Shown in pieces: positions 1 through 9,585 of a DNA stretch of 64,000 bases. Source of the stretch: Chromatiaceae bacterium (GTDB taxonomy: Bacteria > Pseudomonadota > Gammaproteobacteria > Chromatiales > Chromatiaceae); contig JACKMU010000008.1 in assembly GCA_024235215.1 (NCBI GenBank), positions 124,001-188,000 of the forward strand, given 5' to 3'. Position numbers and translations under genes: made by a program. Every line of letters begins with the position of its first letter. The stretch's first letter is position 1. The notes under the pieces were generated by a model. That model had not been told where the DNA came from, made no database searches, and saw only the letters and a program-made list of their open reading frames with translations.

Positions 1-1053
1 GCGTTCCAGAATCCCTGGATTCTCAGCTTCTTCGCCCTGGTATTCGTGCTGCTCGCGCTCTCGATGTTCGGCTTTTACGATCTTCAGATTCCTAACAAAT
101 GGCAGAGCAGACTGGCATATTCCAGTAATAAGCAAACAGCGGGCAGCTACACTGGGGTGGCGGTTATGGGCCTGCTGTCGGCACTTATCGTCGGCCCCTG
201 TGTCGCCCCTCCGCTGGCCGGTGCGCTCATCTATATCGGACAGAGTGGAGACGCCACACTGGGTGGCATCGGCCTGTTTGCGATGGCCATGGGGATGGGG
301 GTACCACTGCTGCTGATTGGCACATCCGCCGGAAAACTGCTGCCACGCGCTGGCTCCTGGATGGATACCGTCAAAGCCGTTTTCGGCGTCGGCATGCTGG
401 CGGTGGCGATAATCATGCTCGAACGCATCGTCCCGCCAGCGGTAGCGATGGTTCTATGGGGCGCGCTCCTGATCATCAGCGCGATCTACATGGGGGCGCT
501 GCAACAACTCTCGATAGAGGCTTCAGGCTGGCAACGCCTGTGGCGGGGAGTCGGCGTGGTGTTTCTGGCGTATGGCGTATTGATGCTGGTCGGCGCAGCC
601 GCCGGTGGCAAAGACACAGTCCAACCGCTACGCGGTGTGCTACCCGGTGGAGGTGGAGGCAGCAGTGCTGGCGCACTGACTGCGGAACTCCACTTCAAAC
701 GAATCAAGACAATCGCCGACCTGGAGCGCGAAGTAGCGGCCGCAAGTCGCACCGGTAAACCGGTCATGCTCGATTTTTATGCCGACTGGTGCGTCACTTG
801 CAAAGAGATGGAGCGCTATACTTTCTCCGATCCCACGGTGATCAAAGCACTGGAGGGTTTTGTGCTATTGCAGGCTGATGTCACTGCAGACGATGCCGAT
901 GACCGGGCACTGCTTCAGGGTCATTTCGCCATGCCTGGACCGCCCAGTATCATGTTCTACGACCGGACCGGCCAGGAGCAGCGCCCCTTCCGTCTCGTCG
1001 GTTTCATGGCAGCCAACGATTTCGTTGCGCACATTCGCAGGTTCCAGCAATGA
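1..1053 (+). CDS. dsbD: Thiol:disulfide interchange protein DsbD, 5' end outside window
   Basis: The reading frame is open from base 1, so this is the C-terminal two thirds of an inner-membrane protein that carries electrons from cytoplasmic thioredoxin to periplasmic disulfide isomerases and c-type cytochrome maturation. About six hydrophobic segments are visible. The GPCVAPPLAG stretch corresponds to the second redox-active cysteine region of the membrane domain. A C-terminal thioredoxin-like gamma domain carries ADWCVTCKEME, close to the CVAC centre of E. coli DsbD. The N-terminal alpha domain and the first membrane cysteine lie upstream of the window. The last codons overlap the start of the downstream thioredoxin-like gene by 4 bp, so the two are probably cotranscribed. 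Confidence 0.92.
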   Translation, partial: AFQNPWILSFFALVFVLLALSMFGFYDLQIPNKWQSRLAYSSNKQTAGSYTGVAVMGLLSALIVGPCVAPPLAGALIYIGQSGDATLGGIGLFAMAMGMGVPLLLIGTSAGKLLPRAGSWMDTVKAVFGVGMLAVAIIMLERIVPPAVAMVLWGALLIISAIYMGALQQLSIEASGWQRLWRGVGVVFLAYGVLMLVGAAAGGKDTVQPLRGVLPGGGGGSSAGALTAELHFKRIKTIADLEREVAAASRTGKPVMLDFYADWCVTCKEMERYTFSDPTVIKALEGFVLLQADVTADDADDRALLQGHFAMPGPPSIMFYDRTGQEQRPFRLVGFMAANDFVAHIRRFQQ

Positions 1054-1598
1054 ACCTGCGCAAAATGGCAGTACTGTTGACAACGTGCGCGGTACTGGCC
1101 GGGATCGCATGGAACGGTTATCAGCTGCGCCCTGCCTCCAACGTACAACCGCTGAAGCTGACAGGTGAGGGAGTTGAACAACTGCCTGACTTCTCCTTTC
1201 CCGACGTCGATGGCAACAAGCGTGACAAGAGTGAATGGAACGGACGTGTACTGGTACTCAATTTCTGGGCAACCTGGTGCCCTCCCTGCCGGGAGGAGAT
1301 GCCGCTGTTCGTTGAGTTACAGAAACAGTACGCCGGGAAGAGCGTCCAGTTCGTATCCATAGCGATAGATGAACCGAATCTGGTACGCGATTTCTACGAC
1401 GTCTACGGAATCAACTTCCCTACTTTGATCGGGGGTATGGATGCGATCAAACTCGCCAATGTGCTGGGCAACCGGTTCGATTCACTCCCATTTACCGCAA
1501 TTTTCGACCGCACCGGAAAACGCCACTACATCCAAGCCGGACAGATCGACCGGGAGACCTTGCAACAGCAAATCAACACGCTGCTAAGTCAGATATAA
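1050..1598 (+). CDS. TlpA/ResA-family thioredoxin-like reductase
   Basis: A 182-residue protein with an N-terminal hydrophobic segment (about residues 5-22) that should anchor or export it, followed by a thioredoxin fold. The active site NFWATWCPPCREEMP contains the WCPPC motif of TlpA/ResA/DsbE-type periplasmic reductases. The 4-bp ATGA overlap with dsbD suggests that DsbD is its electron donor, since family members take electrons from DsbD or CcdA to reduce apocytochrome or other periplasmic disulfides. The exact client cannot be read from the sequence. No cytochrome c maturation genes lie in this window. Confidence 0.85.
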   Translation: MNLRKMAVLLTTCAVLAGIAWNGYQLRPASNVQPLKLTGEGVEQLPDFSFPDVDGNKRDKSEWNGRVLVLNFWATWCPPCREEMPLFVELQKQYAGKSVQFVSIAIDEPNLVRDFYDVYGINFPTLIGGMDAIKLANVLGNRFDSLPFTAIFDRTGKRHYIQAGQIDRETLQQQINTLLSQI

Positions 1599-1768
1599 GC
1601 AACTAATAATATAGGGTTTTCTGCACGATCTTGTTGATAAATCAGCGTAAAACTGGACAAAATCGCAGATAGCGAGCAAAATTAGCGCGGATTTTGAGTT
1701 AACTCGCATGCACCGCACAGGACCGTTAATCCTGCGATCAGCCCTGGCTTCCATCAGCACTGAACACT

Positions 1769-2212
1769 ATGGCGACCATCCTAGTATTGAACGGCCCCAA
1801 TCTGAATCTACTGGGCAGTCGCGAACCCGCACTGTACGGTCACGACACGCTGATGAGTATCAGTGCCAGATTGACCACAGCCGCACAAACTGCAGGTCAT
1901 CAGCTCGAGTTTTTCCAGAGCAACGCAGAACACGAATTGATCGACTCAATCCACAAAGCATTCAACCGGGTCGAATTCATCCTGTTTAATCCCGCAGCAT
2001 TTACACACACCAGCGTGGCCCTGAGAGACGCCATACTGGCAGTTTCGATCCCGTTTATCGAGGTACATCTCTCCAATATCTACAGGCGCGAGGAGTTCCG
2101 AAGACACTCCTTTTTTTCCGACATTGCCAAAGGTGTGATCAGTGGGCTTGGCGCCCAGGGATACGATCTCGCCCTGCAGGCGGCACTGCGCCATCTCAAC
2201 GCAGCAGCATAG
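1769..2212 (+). CDS. aroQ: 3-dehydroquinate dehydratase, type II
   Basis: At 147 residues this is the usual size for the dodecameric type II enzyme that converts 3-dehydroquinate to 3-dehydroshikimate in the shikimate pathway. The N-terminus shows the family signature VLNGPNLNLLGSREP with the catalytic arginine, followed by a tyrosine in LYGHDTL. Further conserved blocks are FFQSNAEHELID, NPAAFTHTSVALRDA and EVHLSNIYRREEFRR. It sits directly upstream of accB, the common aroQ-accB-accC order of gammaproteobacteria. A 20-bp gap to the accB start implies cotranscription. Confidence 0.96.
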   Translation: MATILVLNGPNLNLLGSREPALYGHDTLMSISARLTTAAQTAGHQLEFFQSNAEHELIDSIHKAFNRVEFILFNPAAFTHTSVALRDAILAVSIPFIEVHLSNIYRREEFRRHSFFSDIAKGVISGLGAQGYDLALQAALRHLNAAA

Positions 2213-2231
2213 CATCCAGAGAGCGTATGTA

Positions 2232-2687
2232 ATGGACATCCGTAAAGTAAAGAAGTTGATCGAACTCATAGAGGAGTCGAATATCGCTGAAATCGAGATT
2301 CACGAGGGAGAGGAATCGGTTCGTATCAGTCGGCAAAGCAGTACGCCGATGTTTTCGTTGCCGACAGCGATGGGCATCCCGGCACCTGGCGTTACCTACG
2401 CGAGCCCCGCCCAGCCTGCGGCGGAAGCCGAACCCACAGAACCCGAAATCAGCGGCCATCAGGTCAAATCACCGATGGTAGGCACCTTCTACGAGGCGCC
2501 CTCTCCCGGAAGCAAGCCTTTTGTCAGCGTCGGCCAACAGATTCATACTGGAGACACACTCTGTATCATCGAGGCGATGAAAATCCTGAACCAGATCGAG
2601 AGTGACAAAGCAGGGACACTGAAAAAGATTCTGGTTGAGAATGGTCAGCCGGTCGAATATAACCAGCCCCTGTTTATAATCGAATAA
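2232..2687 (+). CDS. accB: Biotin carboxyl carrier protein of acetyl-CoA carboxylase
   Basis: A 151-residue carrier protein. The ATG at 2232 gives the typical start MDIRKVKKLIELIEES; longer in-frame starts would run back into aroQ. An Ala/Pro-rich linker (about residues 40-70) joins the N-terminal segment to the C-terminal biotinyl domain. That domain carries the EAMKI motif, whose lysine (K117) is the biotin attachment site. With AccC it performs the first half-reaction of malonyl-CoA synthesis. The gap to accC is only 14 bp, so the two form the usual operon. Confidence 0.97.
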   Translation: MDIRKVKKLIELIEESNIAEIEIHEGEESVRISRQSSTPMFSLPTAMGIPAPGVTYASPAQPAAEAEPTEPEISGHQVKSPMVGTFYEAPSPGSKPFVSVGQQIHTGDTLCIIEAMKILNQIESDKAGTLKKILVENGQPVEYNQPLFIIE

Positions 2688-2701
2688 GGCAAGCAGATTA
2701 A

Positions 2702-4042
2702 ATGATCGAAAAACTTGTCATCGCGAACCGTGGAGAGATTGCGCTGCGTATACAGCGTGCCTGCCGCGAACTCGGCATCAAGACCGTTGCTGTTCATTCC
2801 GAAGCGGATCGTGACTTGAAGCATGTGCGCCTTGCCGACGAATCAGTCTGTATCGGTCCAGCCGCATCTGCCGACAGCTATCTGCAGACCCCGTCGATCA
2901 TCAGCGCAGCCGAGATCACTGACGCAGTCGCCATCCATCCTGGTTATGGATTTCTTTCCGAAAATGCTGATTTTGCCGAGCGAGTCGAAGAAAGCGGTTT
3001 TATCTTCGTCGGGCCAAAACCAGAAACAATCCGACTGATGGGCGACAAGATCACCGCAATCGAAGCGATGAAAGCGGCCGGCGTTCCATGCGTTCCGGGT
3101 TCCGGTGGTCCGCTCACAGAGGACAAGAGAGAGACGCTGGAGCTGGCTCAACAGATCGGCTACCCGGTCATCATCAAAGCTTCCGGCGGCGGGGGCGGTC
3201 GGGGTATGCGCGTGGTGCATTCAGAGGCGGCACTGCTTAATGCCATCGCGCTGACCCGGGCGGAAGCCGGAGCAACCTTCGGCAACGATATCGTCTACAT
3301 GGAGAAATATCTGCAGAACCCGCGGCATGTCGAGTTCCAGGTGATGGCGGACAGCTACGGCAACGCGATCTATCTGGGTGAGCGCGACTGTTCAATGCAA
3401 CGGCGTCACCAGAAAGTGGTGGAAGAGGCGCCCGCTCCGGGAATTACTGAAGCACAGCGACAACAGATTGGAGAGCGCTGCGCAGAAGCCTGCCGGCAAA
3501 TTGGCTACCGTGGTGCCGGTACTTTCGAATTCCTCTACGAAAATGGCGAGTTCTACTTTATCGAAATGAACACCCGTGTCCAGGTGGAGCATCCTGTGAC
3601 CGAAATGATCACCGGGGTCGATATCGTCAAGGAGCAGCTGCTGATCGCCGCCGGTGAGCGACTCTCCTACAAGCAGAGCGACATCGGGATTCGCGGCCAC
3701 GCGATCGAATGCCGAATCAACGCGGAAGATGCGACTACTTTCATTCCCAGTCCGGGAGCCATCAGTCGCCTGCACCTCCCCGGAGGACCCGGTATCCGGG
3801 TCGATACGCATATCTACACAGGTTATCGGGTACCCCCCTACTACGATTCGATGATCGGCAAACTGATTGCCCACGGCGAGAATCGCAACGCGGCGATAGC
3901 ACGGATGCGAACCGCACTCTCTGAAATGGTCATCGAAGGGATAAAGACAAACATCCCGTTGCACCAGGAGATCATGAAGGACCAGAACTTCATGACCGGT
4001 GGCGCCAACATCCACTACCTGGAAAAGAAGCTGGGTCTTTAA
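2702..4042 (+). CDS. accC: Biotin carboxylase subunit of acetyl-CoA carboxylase
   Basis: A 446-residue ATP-grasp enzyme that carboxylates the biotin on AccB using bicarbonate and ATP. Visible signatures are IANRGEIALRIQRACRELG at the N-terminus, the glycine-rich ATP loop KASGGGGGRGMRVV, YLGERDCSMQRRHQKVVEE, and FIEMNTRVQVEHPVTE in the catalytic core. Length and start match the family. It follows accB closely and is followed after 18 bp by prmA, a conserved accB-accC-prmA arrangement. Confidence 0.97.
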   Translation: MIEKLVIANRGEIALRIQRACRELGIKTVAVHSEADRDLKHVRLADESVCIGPAASADSYLQTPSIISAAEITDAVAIHPGYGFLSENADFAERVEESGFIFVGPKPETIRLMGDKITAIEAMKAAGVPCVPGSGGPLTEDKRETLELAQQIGYPVIIKASGGGGGRGMRVVHSEAALLNAIALTRAEAGATFGNDIVYMEKYLQNPRHVEFQVMADSYGNAIYLGERDCSMQRRHQKVVEEAPAPGITEAQRQQIGERCAEACRQIGYRGAGTFEFLYENGEFYFIEMNTRVQVEHPVTEMITGVDIVKEQLLIAAGERLSYKQSDIGIRGHAIECRINAEDATTFIPSPGAISRLHLPGGPGIRVDTHIYTGYRVPPYYDSMIGKLIAHGENRNAAIARMRTALSEMVIEGIKTNIPLHQEIMKDQNFMTGGANIHYLEKKLGL

Positions 4043-4060
4043 GCGAATTCGGTCCATCCC

Positions 4061-4951
4061 ATGGCCTGGCATCAGCTGCAACTAACGGTCGAAAAGGCGC
4101 AAACCGCTGACATCGAGTCGCTGTTGGAAAAACTTGGTGCGTTATCGGTAACCCTGGATGACGCGGCTGAAGAAGCACTGCTCGAACCTGCCCCGGGAGA
4201 GGCGCCTTTGTGGCAGAAAACCCGGATCACCGGCCTGTTTTCAGCGGAACAGGATACGCAGCAACTGCACAGTGAAATCAGTCGACTTGCAGGCCCCGAA
4301 ATCGGTCTGCGCCTGACTTGGGAAGTTGTCGAAGACCGCCAGTGGGAGCGCGTCTGGCTGGATGATTTTCAGCCAATGAGATTTGGCCGGAATCTTTGGA
4401 TCTGCCCCGACGGCCAACGCCCGGAGCAGTCTGCAGGGATTTTCATCGACCTGGATCCTGGCTTGGCGTTTGGCACAGGAACCCACCCAACCACTGCGCT
4501 CTGTCTGAACTGGCTTGACCGGCAGAGACTCGAAGGTGCCACGGTGATGGATTTCGGCTGCGGTTCCGGCATCCTTGCGGTGGCGGCGCTAAAACTGGGT
4601 GCGCGGAAGGTTATTGCCATCGACCACGATCTGCAGGCACTGGAGGCGACCCGCGCAAACGCTGAAAAAAACGGTGTGCTCGAGCGGTTGCAGATTCTTC
4701 ACAGCAGAGACCTTCCGCAGATTGCAGTGGATTTGATCGTTGCCAACATTCTTGCCGGTACGCTGATCGAGCTGGAAGCAACCCTGGCAGCGAGCATCAA
4801 ACCCGCGGGTACAATCATTCTCTCGGGATTGTTGCGAGAACAGGTCGCGCAAGTCAGTGCAGCCTACCTTCCCCACTTCATTCTGACTGCACCGACAGTG
4901 CAAGACAATTGGGTGCTGCTGGAGGGAGAGCGCCGCCAAAAGGCTGACTGA
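4061..4951 (+). CDS. prmA: Ribosomal protein L11 methyltransferase
   Basis: A 296-residue SAM-dependent methyltransferase that trimethylates ribosomal protein L11. The N-terminal domain (MAWHQLQLTVEKAQ onward) is the L11-recognition part. The catalytic domain has DPGLAFGTGTHPTTALCL, then the SAM-binding motif VMDFGCGSGILAVAALKLG and VANILAGTLIELE. The start at 4061 agrees with the family length. It is the last gene of the aroQ-accB-accC-prmA run. Confidence 0.95.
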   Translation: MAWHQLQLTVEKAQTADIESLLEKLGALSVTLDDAAEEALLEPAPGEAPLWQKTRITGLFSAEQDTQQLHSEISRLAGPEIGLRLTWEVVEDRQWERVWLDDFQPMRFGRNLWICPDGQRPEQSAGIFIDLDPGLAFGTGTHPTTALCLNWLDRQRLEGATVMDFGCGSGILAVAALKLGARKVIAIDHDLQALEATRANAEKNGVLERLQILHSRDLPQIAVDLIVANILAGTLIELEATLAASIKPAGTIILSGLLREQVAQVSAAYLPHFILTAPTVQDNWVLLEGERRQKAD

Positions 4952-5117
4952 AACAGCGGGATATGATGGGCGCCCCTATTCGATCTTCCGTGTGACTCAC
5001 CCGCCTTATTCAGTCTCGCCGAAACGCGTTTCACTTAGGAGATCACTTGCACTCGTGTGATGCTTATGTTCGCATTGCATCTCTCAGCCAATCACCAGGC
5101 AGATTAAGGAAGAGACC

Positions 5118-6167
5118 TTGCAAACCCGCTGCCCCCACTGTCATACCCTTTTTGAAATCCAGGAGCAGCAACTCCGGGCTGCCGGCGGCCAGGCCCGCTG
5201 CTCCCATTGCGACAATATATTCAATGCCCGAAAGCATCTGGTGGATCCGGCATCCGGGGGTGTGTCAGGCGCAGCGTCGGAAGCGCCGGGGAGACCACCA
5301 GGCAGCTTTTCACTCAACGCGCTTTTCGACGACCCGAACCTGGAACAACAGGTGCTGTCGTCAGGCTACTTCCTTACTTCTCCGCCGACCAAAACAGGAG
5401 ATGAACCAACCCGCTACGGCACTGCCGACCAGCAGTCTGAACCGAATCGTCCTGCTGCGACCACCCGGCAGCCAGTGCCAACTGACAGATCATCCGATTT
5501 TTCGGAGGGACTGCGGGTATCCGAAATCCTGGAGACACGAGACTTCAACTCCACCGTTTCACACTCGGAACGCCCGGAGCCGGAGAAAGCACGGCAAATG
5601 CCGCTGCGAATGAACACAGCCGGCAAACCGACGGCTGACCGGGTAGCGCATCCTGAATCCATGCCTTTCACCGATCTTCCAGTTAACTCAATGCGTCGTG
5701 GACACCCACTGCTTCTCGCTTTGGGAATACTCTCTCTCGTCGCCATCGCAATGACGCAGTTTGTCTGGTTTTCGCGAGACCGCCTGAACAACTACCCCGA
5801 GGTGCGCGAACTGTTGGAAAGGGTCTGCGAGCGGGCGGGCTGTGCTCTGCCGCCCTGGCGGGAACCGCATCGTTTCGATATTTCCAGCCGCTCGGTCACA
5901 ACGCACCCGAAAAGCGACAAAGCACTGCAAATCACCCTTATTTTCAGCAATACCGCCCGTTTCGCGCAACCCTACCCGCGATTGCAGCTGCGCCTTTTCG
6001 ATACCCAGGAGATACTCAGGGCGCAACGGGTATTCCATGCACAAGAGTACCTCGCAGTGCATCCGTCACCCACAGCGCTGATCCAACCGGGGCAGTCTGT
6101 CAAAGTGGAGATGGCGCTGGAAGATCCGGGCCCGGAGATCACCGGTTTTAAAATCGAATTCCTGTAG
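5118..6167 (+). CDS. Zinc-ribbon and DUF3426 domain membrane protein
   Basis: A 349-residue protein starting at a TTG codon. The first 35 residues form an MJ0042-type zinc ribbon with two CxxC pairs (Cys5/Cys8 and Cys28/Cys31). A long polar low-complexity linker leads to a single membrane segment near residues 195-215, then a C-terminal DUF3426 domain, presumably periplasmic. Proteins of this architecture are common next to prmA in gammaproteobacteria, but their function is not established. The TTG start was chosen because it precedes the first CxxC directly and nothing upstream in frame looks coding. Confidence 0.85.
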   Translation: MQTRCPHCHTLFEIQEQQLRAAGGQARCSHCDNIFNARKHLVDPASGGVSGAASEAPGRPPGSFSLNALFDDPNLEQQVLSSGYFLTSPPTKTGDEPTRYGTADQQSEPNRPAATTRQPVPTDRSSDFSEGLRVSEILETRDFNSTVSHSERPEPEKARQMPLRMNTAGKPTADRVAHPESMPFTDLPVNSMRRGHPLLLALGILSLVAIAMTQFVWFSRDRLNNYPEVRELLERVCERAGCALPPWREPHRFDISSRSVTTHPKSDKALQITLIFSNTARFAQPYPRLQLRLFDTQEILRAQRVFHAQEYLAVHPSPTALIQPGQSVKVEMALEDPGPEITGFKIEFL

Positions 6168-6595
6168 AGTAGTGATCGCGGCACTGCAGATTCGCCAACC
6201 CAATCCACCGCCAGGCTTACGTAACCGCCGTGTCTCTCACTTCACATTCTTTTACAGTCGGCACCATTTTTTATCGACAGAAAAAGTTCCGGGTATTCAA
6301 TTAGCAAGCGAAATCTCCTGAATCATTAAACGAAATTTGGCAGCTATCTGAGCCGATTCCAGGCTATGCGAGCTAACGAAATCATCGTAAACTGGCGCCT
6401 CTTTCCTCTCTCATTTGCCGGTATTGCGATGGTCAGAATATCCCAAAGGGGGTGAAACTGGCCCTTCCAGCGGCAAAACGAAGCGAAATCAGCAGATTGC
6501 ACAGCTTCTCAAGGAGGCAGAGACGTCATTGACCACGCTCCGAAGCGACCACCACCCACAGGGCTCCATTCTATGGACGATTCAGGCTCACTGAC
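6168..6595 (+). other. Intergenic region upstream of dusB-fis
   Basis: These 428 bases hold no convincing ORF on either strand. Base composition is more AT-rich around 6250-6350, as expected for a promoter region. In relatives the dusB-fis operon is driven by a strong growth-phase-regulated promoter just upstream of dusB, so this is the likely location, but I could not identify clear -35/-10 hexamers or Fis sites. A purine-rich AAGGAGG sequence near 6512 is too far from the dusB start to be its ribosome binding site. Confidence 0.4.
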
Positions 6596-7582
6596 ATGCT
6601 TATCGGCCCATACCAAATAGCCAACAATCTGATCCTGGCGCCGATGGCCGGGGTCACAGACCGCCCGTTCAGGCAGCTCTGCAGGCGGATGGGTGCGGGC
6701 CTGGCGGTGTCGGAAATGGTCTCATCGAACAGTGCACTCTGGGGTAGCCGCAAAACGATGCGCCGTCTCGATTTCGACGGCGAACCCACACCCCGTTCAG
6801 TGCAGATCGTCGGTGCCGACCCGGTGGTAATGGCTGAGGCAGCCAAAGTCAGCAGTGCAAATGGTGCCCAGATCATCGACATCAACATGGGGTGTCCGGC
6901 CAAAAAAGTTTGCAAAGTCGCTGCCGGCTCAGCGCTGCTGGGTAACGAAATCCTGGTTGGTAAGATTCTGTGCGCAGTGGTAGGTGCCGTGAATACGCCA
7001 GTGACACTGAAAATCCGCACCGGTTGGGACAAGAATTCACGCAATGGCTTACGTATCGCCCAGATCGCTGAGCAGGAGGGGATCAGCGCACTGGCAGTCC
7101 ATGGCAGGACCCGCGCCTGTGGATTCTCCGGAGAAGCGGAGCACGATACCGTTTCCCGGATAAAACAACTGGTCACCATCCCGGTGATCGCCAACGGGGA
7201 TATAGACAGTCCGGAGGTAGCTCTGCATGTGTTGCGTACTACCGGTGTCGACGGATTGATGATTGGCAGGTCTGCCCAGGGACGCCCTTGGATATTCCGT
7301 GAAATCGCACACTACCTCAAGACGGGAGAGCACCTTGCGCCACCATCACCTGCTCAGGTGAGTGACTTGCTTTGTGAGCATGTACAGAGCCTCTATCGCT
7401 TCTACGGCGAGCGTCAGGGGGTCAGGGTAGCGCGCAAACACATCGCCTGGTACAGCAAACACCATCGGCAGGGCAGTGTATTCAGAGACCGGATCAACAA
7501 CACCGACTCGGCTGACGAACAGATCACATTGATCAGGAACTTCTTCGTACAGCCGGGCACAGAGAGGGGGGAAGCAGCATGA
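6596..7582 (+). CDS. dusB: tRNA-dihydrouridine synthase B
   Basis: A 328-residue FMN-dependent enzyme that reduces a uridine in the tRNA D-loop to dihydrouridine. Signatures include LAPMAGVTDRPFRQLCRRMG at the N-terminus, the catalytic-cysteine motif INMGCPAKKV (Cys100), VTLKIRTGW, the HGRTR phosphate/FMN-binding segment and VIANGDI. The start at 6596 gives the family length. It overlaps fis by 4 bp, reproducing the dusB-fis operon of enterobacteria and pseudomonads. Confidence 0.96.
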   Translation: MLIGPYQIANNLILAPMAGVTDRPFRQLCRRMGAGLAVSEMVSSNSALWGSRKTMRRLDFDGEPTPRSVQIVGADPVVMAEAAKVSSANGAQIIDINMGCPAKKVCKVAAGSALLGNEILVGKILCAVVGAVNTPVTLKIRTGWDKNSRNGLRIAQIAEQEGISALAVHGRTRACGFSGEAEHDTVSRIKQLVTIPVIANGDIDSPEVALHVLRTTGVDGLMIGRSAQGRPWIFREIAHYLKTGEHLAPPSPAQVSDLLCEHVQSLYRFYGERQGVRVARKHIAWYSKHHRQGSVFRDRINNTDSADEQITLIRNFFVQPGTERGEAA

Positions 7583-7875
7583 CGATCGGATCCGTTCAAA
7601 TTCCGGAGCAACACGCGATAAACTTTACCGTCGCCAAAAGCAAAACCGAGGAACCACTGCGCGAGTGTGTGCGTGATGCCTTGAACAGCTACTTCGTCTA
7701 TCTGGACGGCCACCACGCCGTCGGTCTCTACCAGATGGTTCTGGCGGAGGTGGAATTGCCCCTACTGGAGACGGTGATGAAACACGCCAAAGGCAATCAG
7801 ACCAAAGCTGCGGAGTTGCTGGGAATCAGCCGCAGCACGCTGCGCAAGAAACTTACCCAGTATCAGTTAGACTGA
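7579..7875 (+). CDS. fis: DNA-binding protein Fis
   Basis: A 98-residue nucleoid-associated protein, the same length as E. coli Fis. The C-terminal half is the helix-turn-helix KGNQTKAAELLGISRSTLRK, shared with the NtrC-type DNA-binding domain. The central helices (around residues 25-70) form the dimer interface. It bends DNA and modulates rRNA, growth and recombination genes. The 4-bp overlap with dusB means translational coupling. A short GC hairpin near 7880-7915 may end the operon, but it has no strong T-run. Confidence 0.95.
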   Translation: MTIGSVQIPEQHAINFTVAKSKTEEPLRECVRDALNSYFVYLDGHHAVGLYQMVLAEVELPLLETVMKHAKGNQTKAAELLGISRSTLRKKLTQYQLD

Positions 7876-7949
7876 ACCACCGCTTTCCGCGGAACCTTCC
7901 CCCAGATCAAACCGGGGCAGCAGTTTTATTTAAATTGAGAGAACAGATC

Positions 7950-9509
7950 ATGTCAGTTATCCGCCGCGCCCTCATCAGCGTCTCCGACAAAAAAGGTATC
8001 GTCGAGTTTGCCCGCGCACTGCATCAGCGCGCGGTGGAAATCCTCTCCACTGGAGGCACCGCGCGGCTGCTCAGTGACCATGGCATTCCGGTGACCGAAG
8101 TGTCGCAACACACCGGTTTTCCGGAGATGATGGACGGCCGGGTGAAGACGCTTCACCCGAAGATTCACGGTGGCATTCTCGGACGGCGTGGCACCGATGA
8201 TCAGGTCATGGCGGAACACGGCATCAGCCCGATCGATTTGATCGTGGTCAACCTCTATCCGTTCGAAAAGAGCGTGGCCGACCCAGAGTGTGATCTCGGC
8301 AAAGCCATCGAGAATATCGACATCGGGGGGCCGACGATGCTACGGGCAGCGGCAAAAAACTACACCGATGTAACGGTTCTGGTCGATACCGCCGACTATC
8401 AGCGGGTACTTGAGGAGATGGATGCGCGGGAAGGAAGTGTCAGCCTAGAGACACGCTTCGATCTGGCGGTCAAATGTTTCGAGCACACCGCCGCCTACGA
8501 TGGCGCCATCGCTAACTATCTGGGCGCTCGACTCACTGCAGAAACCACGCATTTCCCGCGTACCATCAATCTGCAACTGCGCCAGGTACAGACCATGCGC
8601 TACGGTGAAAATCCACATCAGCTGGCGGCTTTTTTCGTGGAGAGAGAGCAGCCGGAGGTATGCATATCGACCGCCCGACAGCTGCAAGGCAAGGAACTCT
8701 CCTACAACAATATCGCCGACACCGACGCTGCGCTGGAGTGTGTAAAGCAGTTTAGCGAGGGACCAGCCTGCGTCATCGTGAAACACGCCAATCCCTGTGG
8801 TGTGGCCATCGGAGATTGCTTGAAAACGGCTTACGAACGTGCTTTCAGCACCGATCCTGAATCGGCCTTTGGCGGCATTATCGCCTTCAATCGGCCGTTG
8901 GATGAGGAGACCGCCCGAGCCATTGTCGACCGCCAGTTCGTTGAGGTGATCATCGCGCCTGGCGCCTCGGAGGGAGCGATCGCTGCGGTGAAAGAGAAGA
9001 AAAATGTGCGTCTGCTGGTTTGTGGCGAGTGGACCGCCGAGTCGATCCATCGCCTCGACTTCAAGCGGGTCAACGGGGGACTGCTGGTGCAGGATGCCGA
9101 CCTGCGGCTGTCAAATGAATTGCGCGTGGTCACTCGCCGCACTCCGACAGAGCAGGAGATCACCGACCTGCTGTTCACCTGGCGTGTCGCCAAGTTCGTC
9201 AAGTCCAACGCCATCGTCTACGGCAGGGAACTGATGACCATCGGCGTCGGGGCAGGCCAGATGAGCCGTATCAATTCAGCGCGTATCGCTGGAATCAAGG
9301 CCGAGCAGGCTGGCCTTGAAGTGGCCGGATCGGTGATGGCATCCGATGCCTTCTTCCCGTTCCGTGACGGGTTGGACGCAGCTGCCGAGGCAGGTATCCG
9401 GGCGGTCATCCAACCGGGTGGATCCCTACGTGACGAAGAGGTGATTGCCGCTGCGGACGAACACGACATTGCAATGCTTTTCACCGGCATGCGGCACTTC
9501 AGACACTGA
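7950..9509 (+). CDS. purH: Bifunctional AICAR transformylase/IMP cyclohydrolase
   Basis: A 519-residue enzyme for the last two steps of de novo purine synthesis, AICAR to FAICAR to IMP. The N-terminal IMP cyclohydrolase domain begins RRALISVSDKKGIVEFARAL. The transformylase domain contains RYGENPHQLAAFF, the K-H pair in IVKHANPCGVA, and SDAFFPFRDGLD. The ATG at 7950 was chosen over a TTG five codons upstream because it is preceded by a purine-rich GAGAGAACAG and matches family starts. Together with purD downstream it forms a purine group, but with an acyltransferase gene inserted. Confidence 0.96.
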   Translation: MSVIRRALISVSDKKGIVEFARALHQRAVEILSTGGTARLLSDHGIPVTEVSQHTGFPEMMDGRVKTLHPKIHGGILGRRGTDDQVMAEHGISPIDLIVVNLYPFEKSVADPECDLGKAIENIDIGGPTMLRAAAKNYTDVTVLVDTADYQRVLEEMDAREGSVSLETRFDLAVKCFEHTAAYDGAIANYLGARLTAETTHFPRTINLQLRQVQTMRYGENPHQLAAFFVEREQPEVCISTARQLQGKELSYNNIADTDAALECVKQFSEGPACVIVKHANPCGVAIGDCLKTAYERAFSTDPESAFGGIIAFNRPLDEETARAIVDRQFVEVIIAPGASEGAIAAVKEKKNVRLLVCGEWTAESIHRLDFKRVNGGLLVQDADLRLSNELRVVTRRTPTEQEITDLLFTWRVAKFVKSNAIVYGRELMTIGVGAGQMSRINSARIAGIKAEQAGLEVAGSVMASDAFFPFRDGLDAAAEAGIRAVIQPGGSLRDEEVIAAADEHDIAMLFTGMRHFRH

Positions 9510-9585
9510 CCGGCGGCGCAATCCAGGCCAGTTCGGTACCTGCATGTTGCATGCATGGCTGCCGCCACTTCCACTTAAGTGAAGC

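Noticed and set aside
1599..1768. Possible tRNA or RNA gene in the gap before aroQ
   Set aside because: No cloverleaf, T-loop GTTCGA pattern or strong hairpin was found; it is an ordinary promoter-size gap.
2142..2231. 30-codon upstream extension of AccB
   Set aside because: It overlaps the end of aroQ, and the ATG at 2232 gives the universally conserved AccB start.
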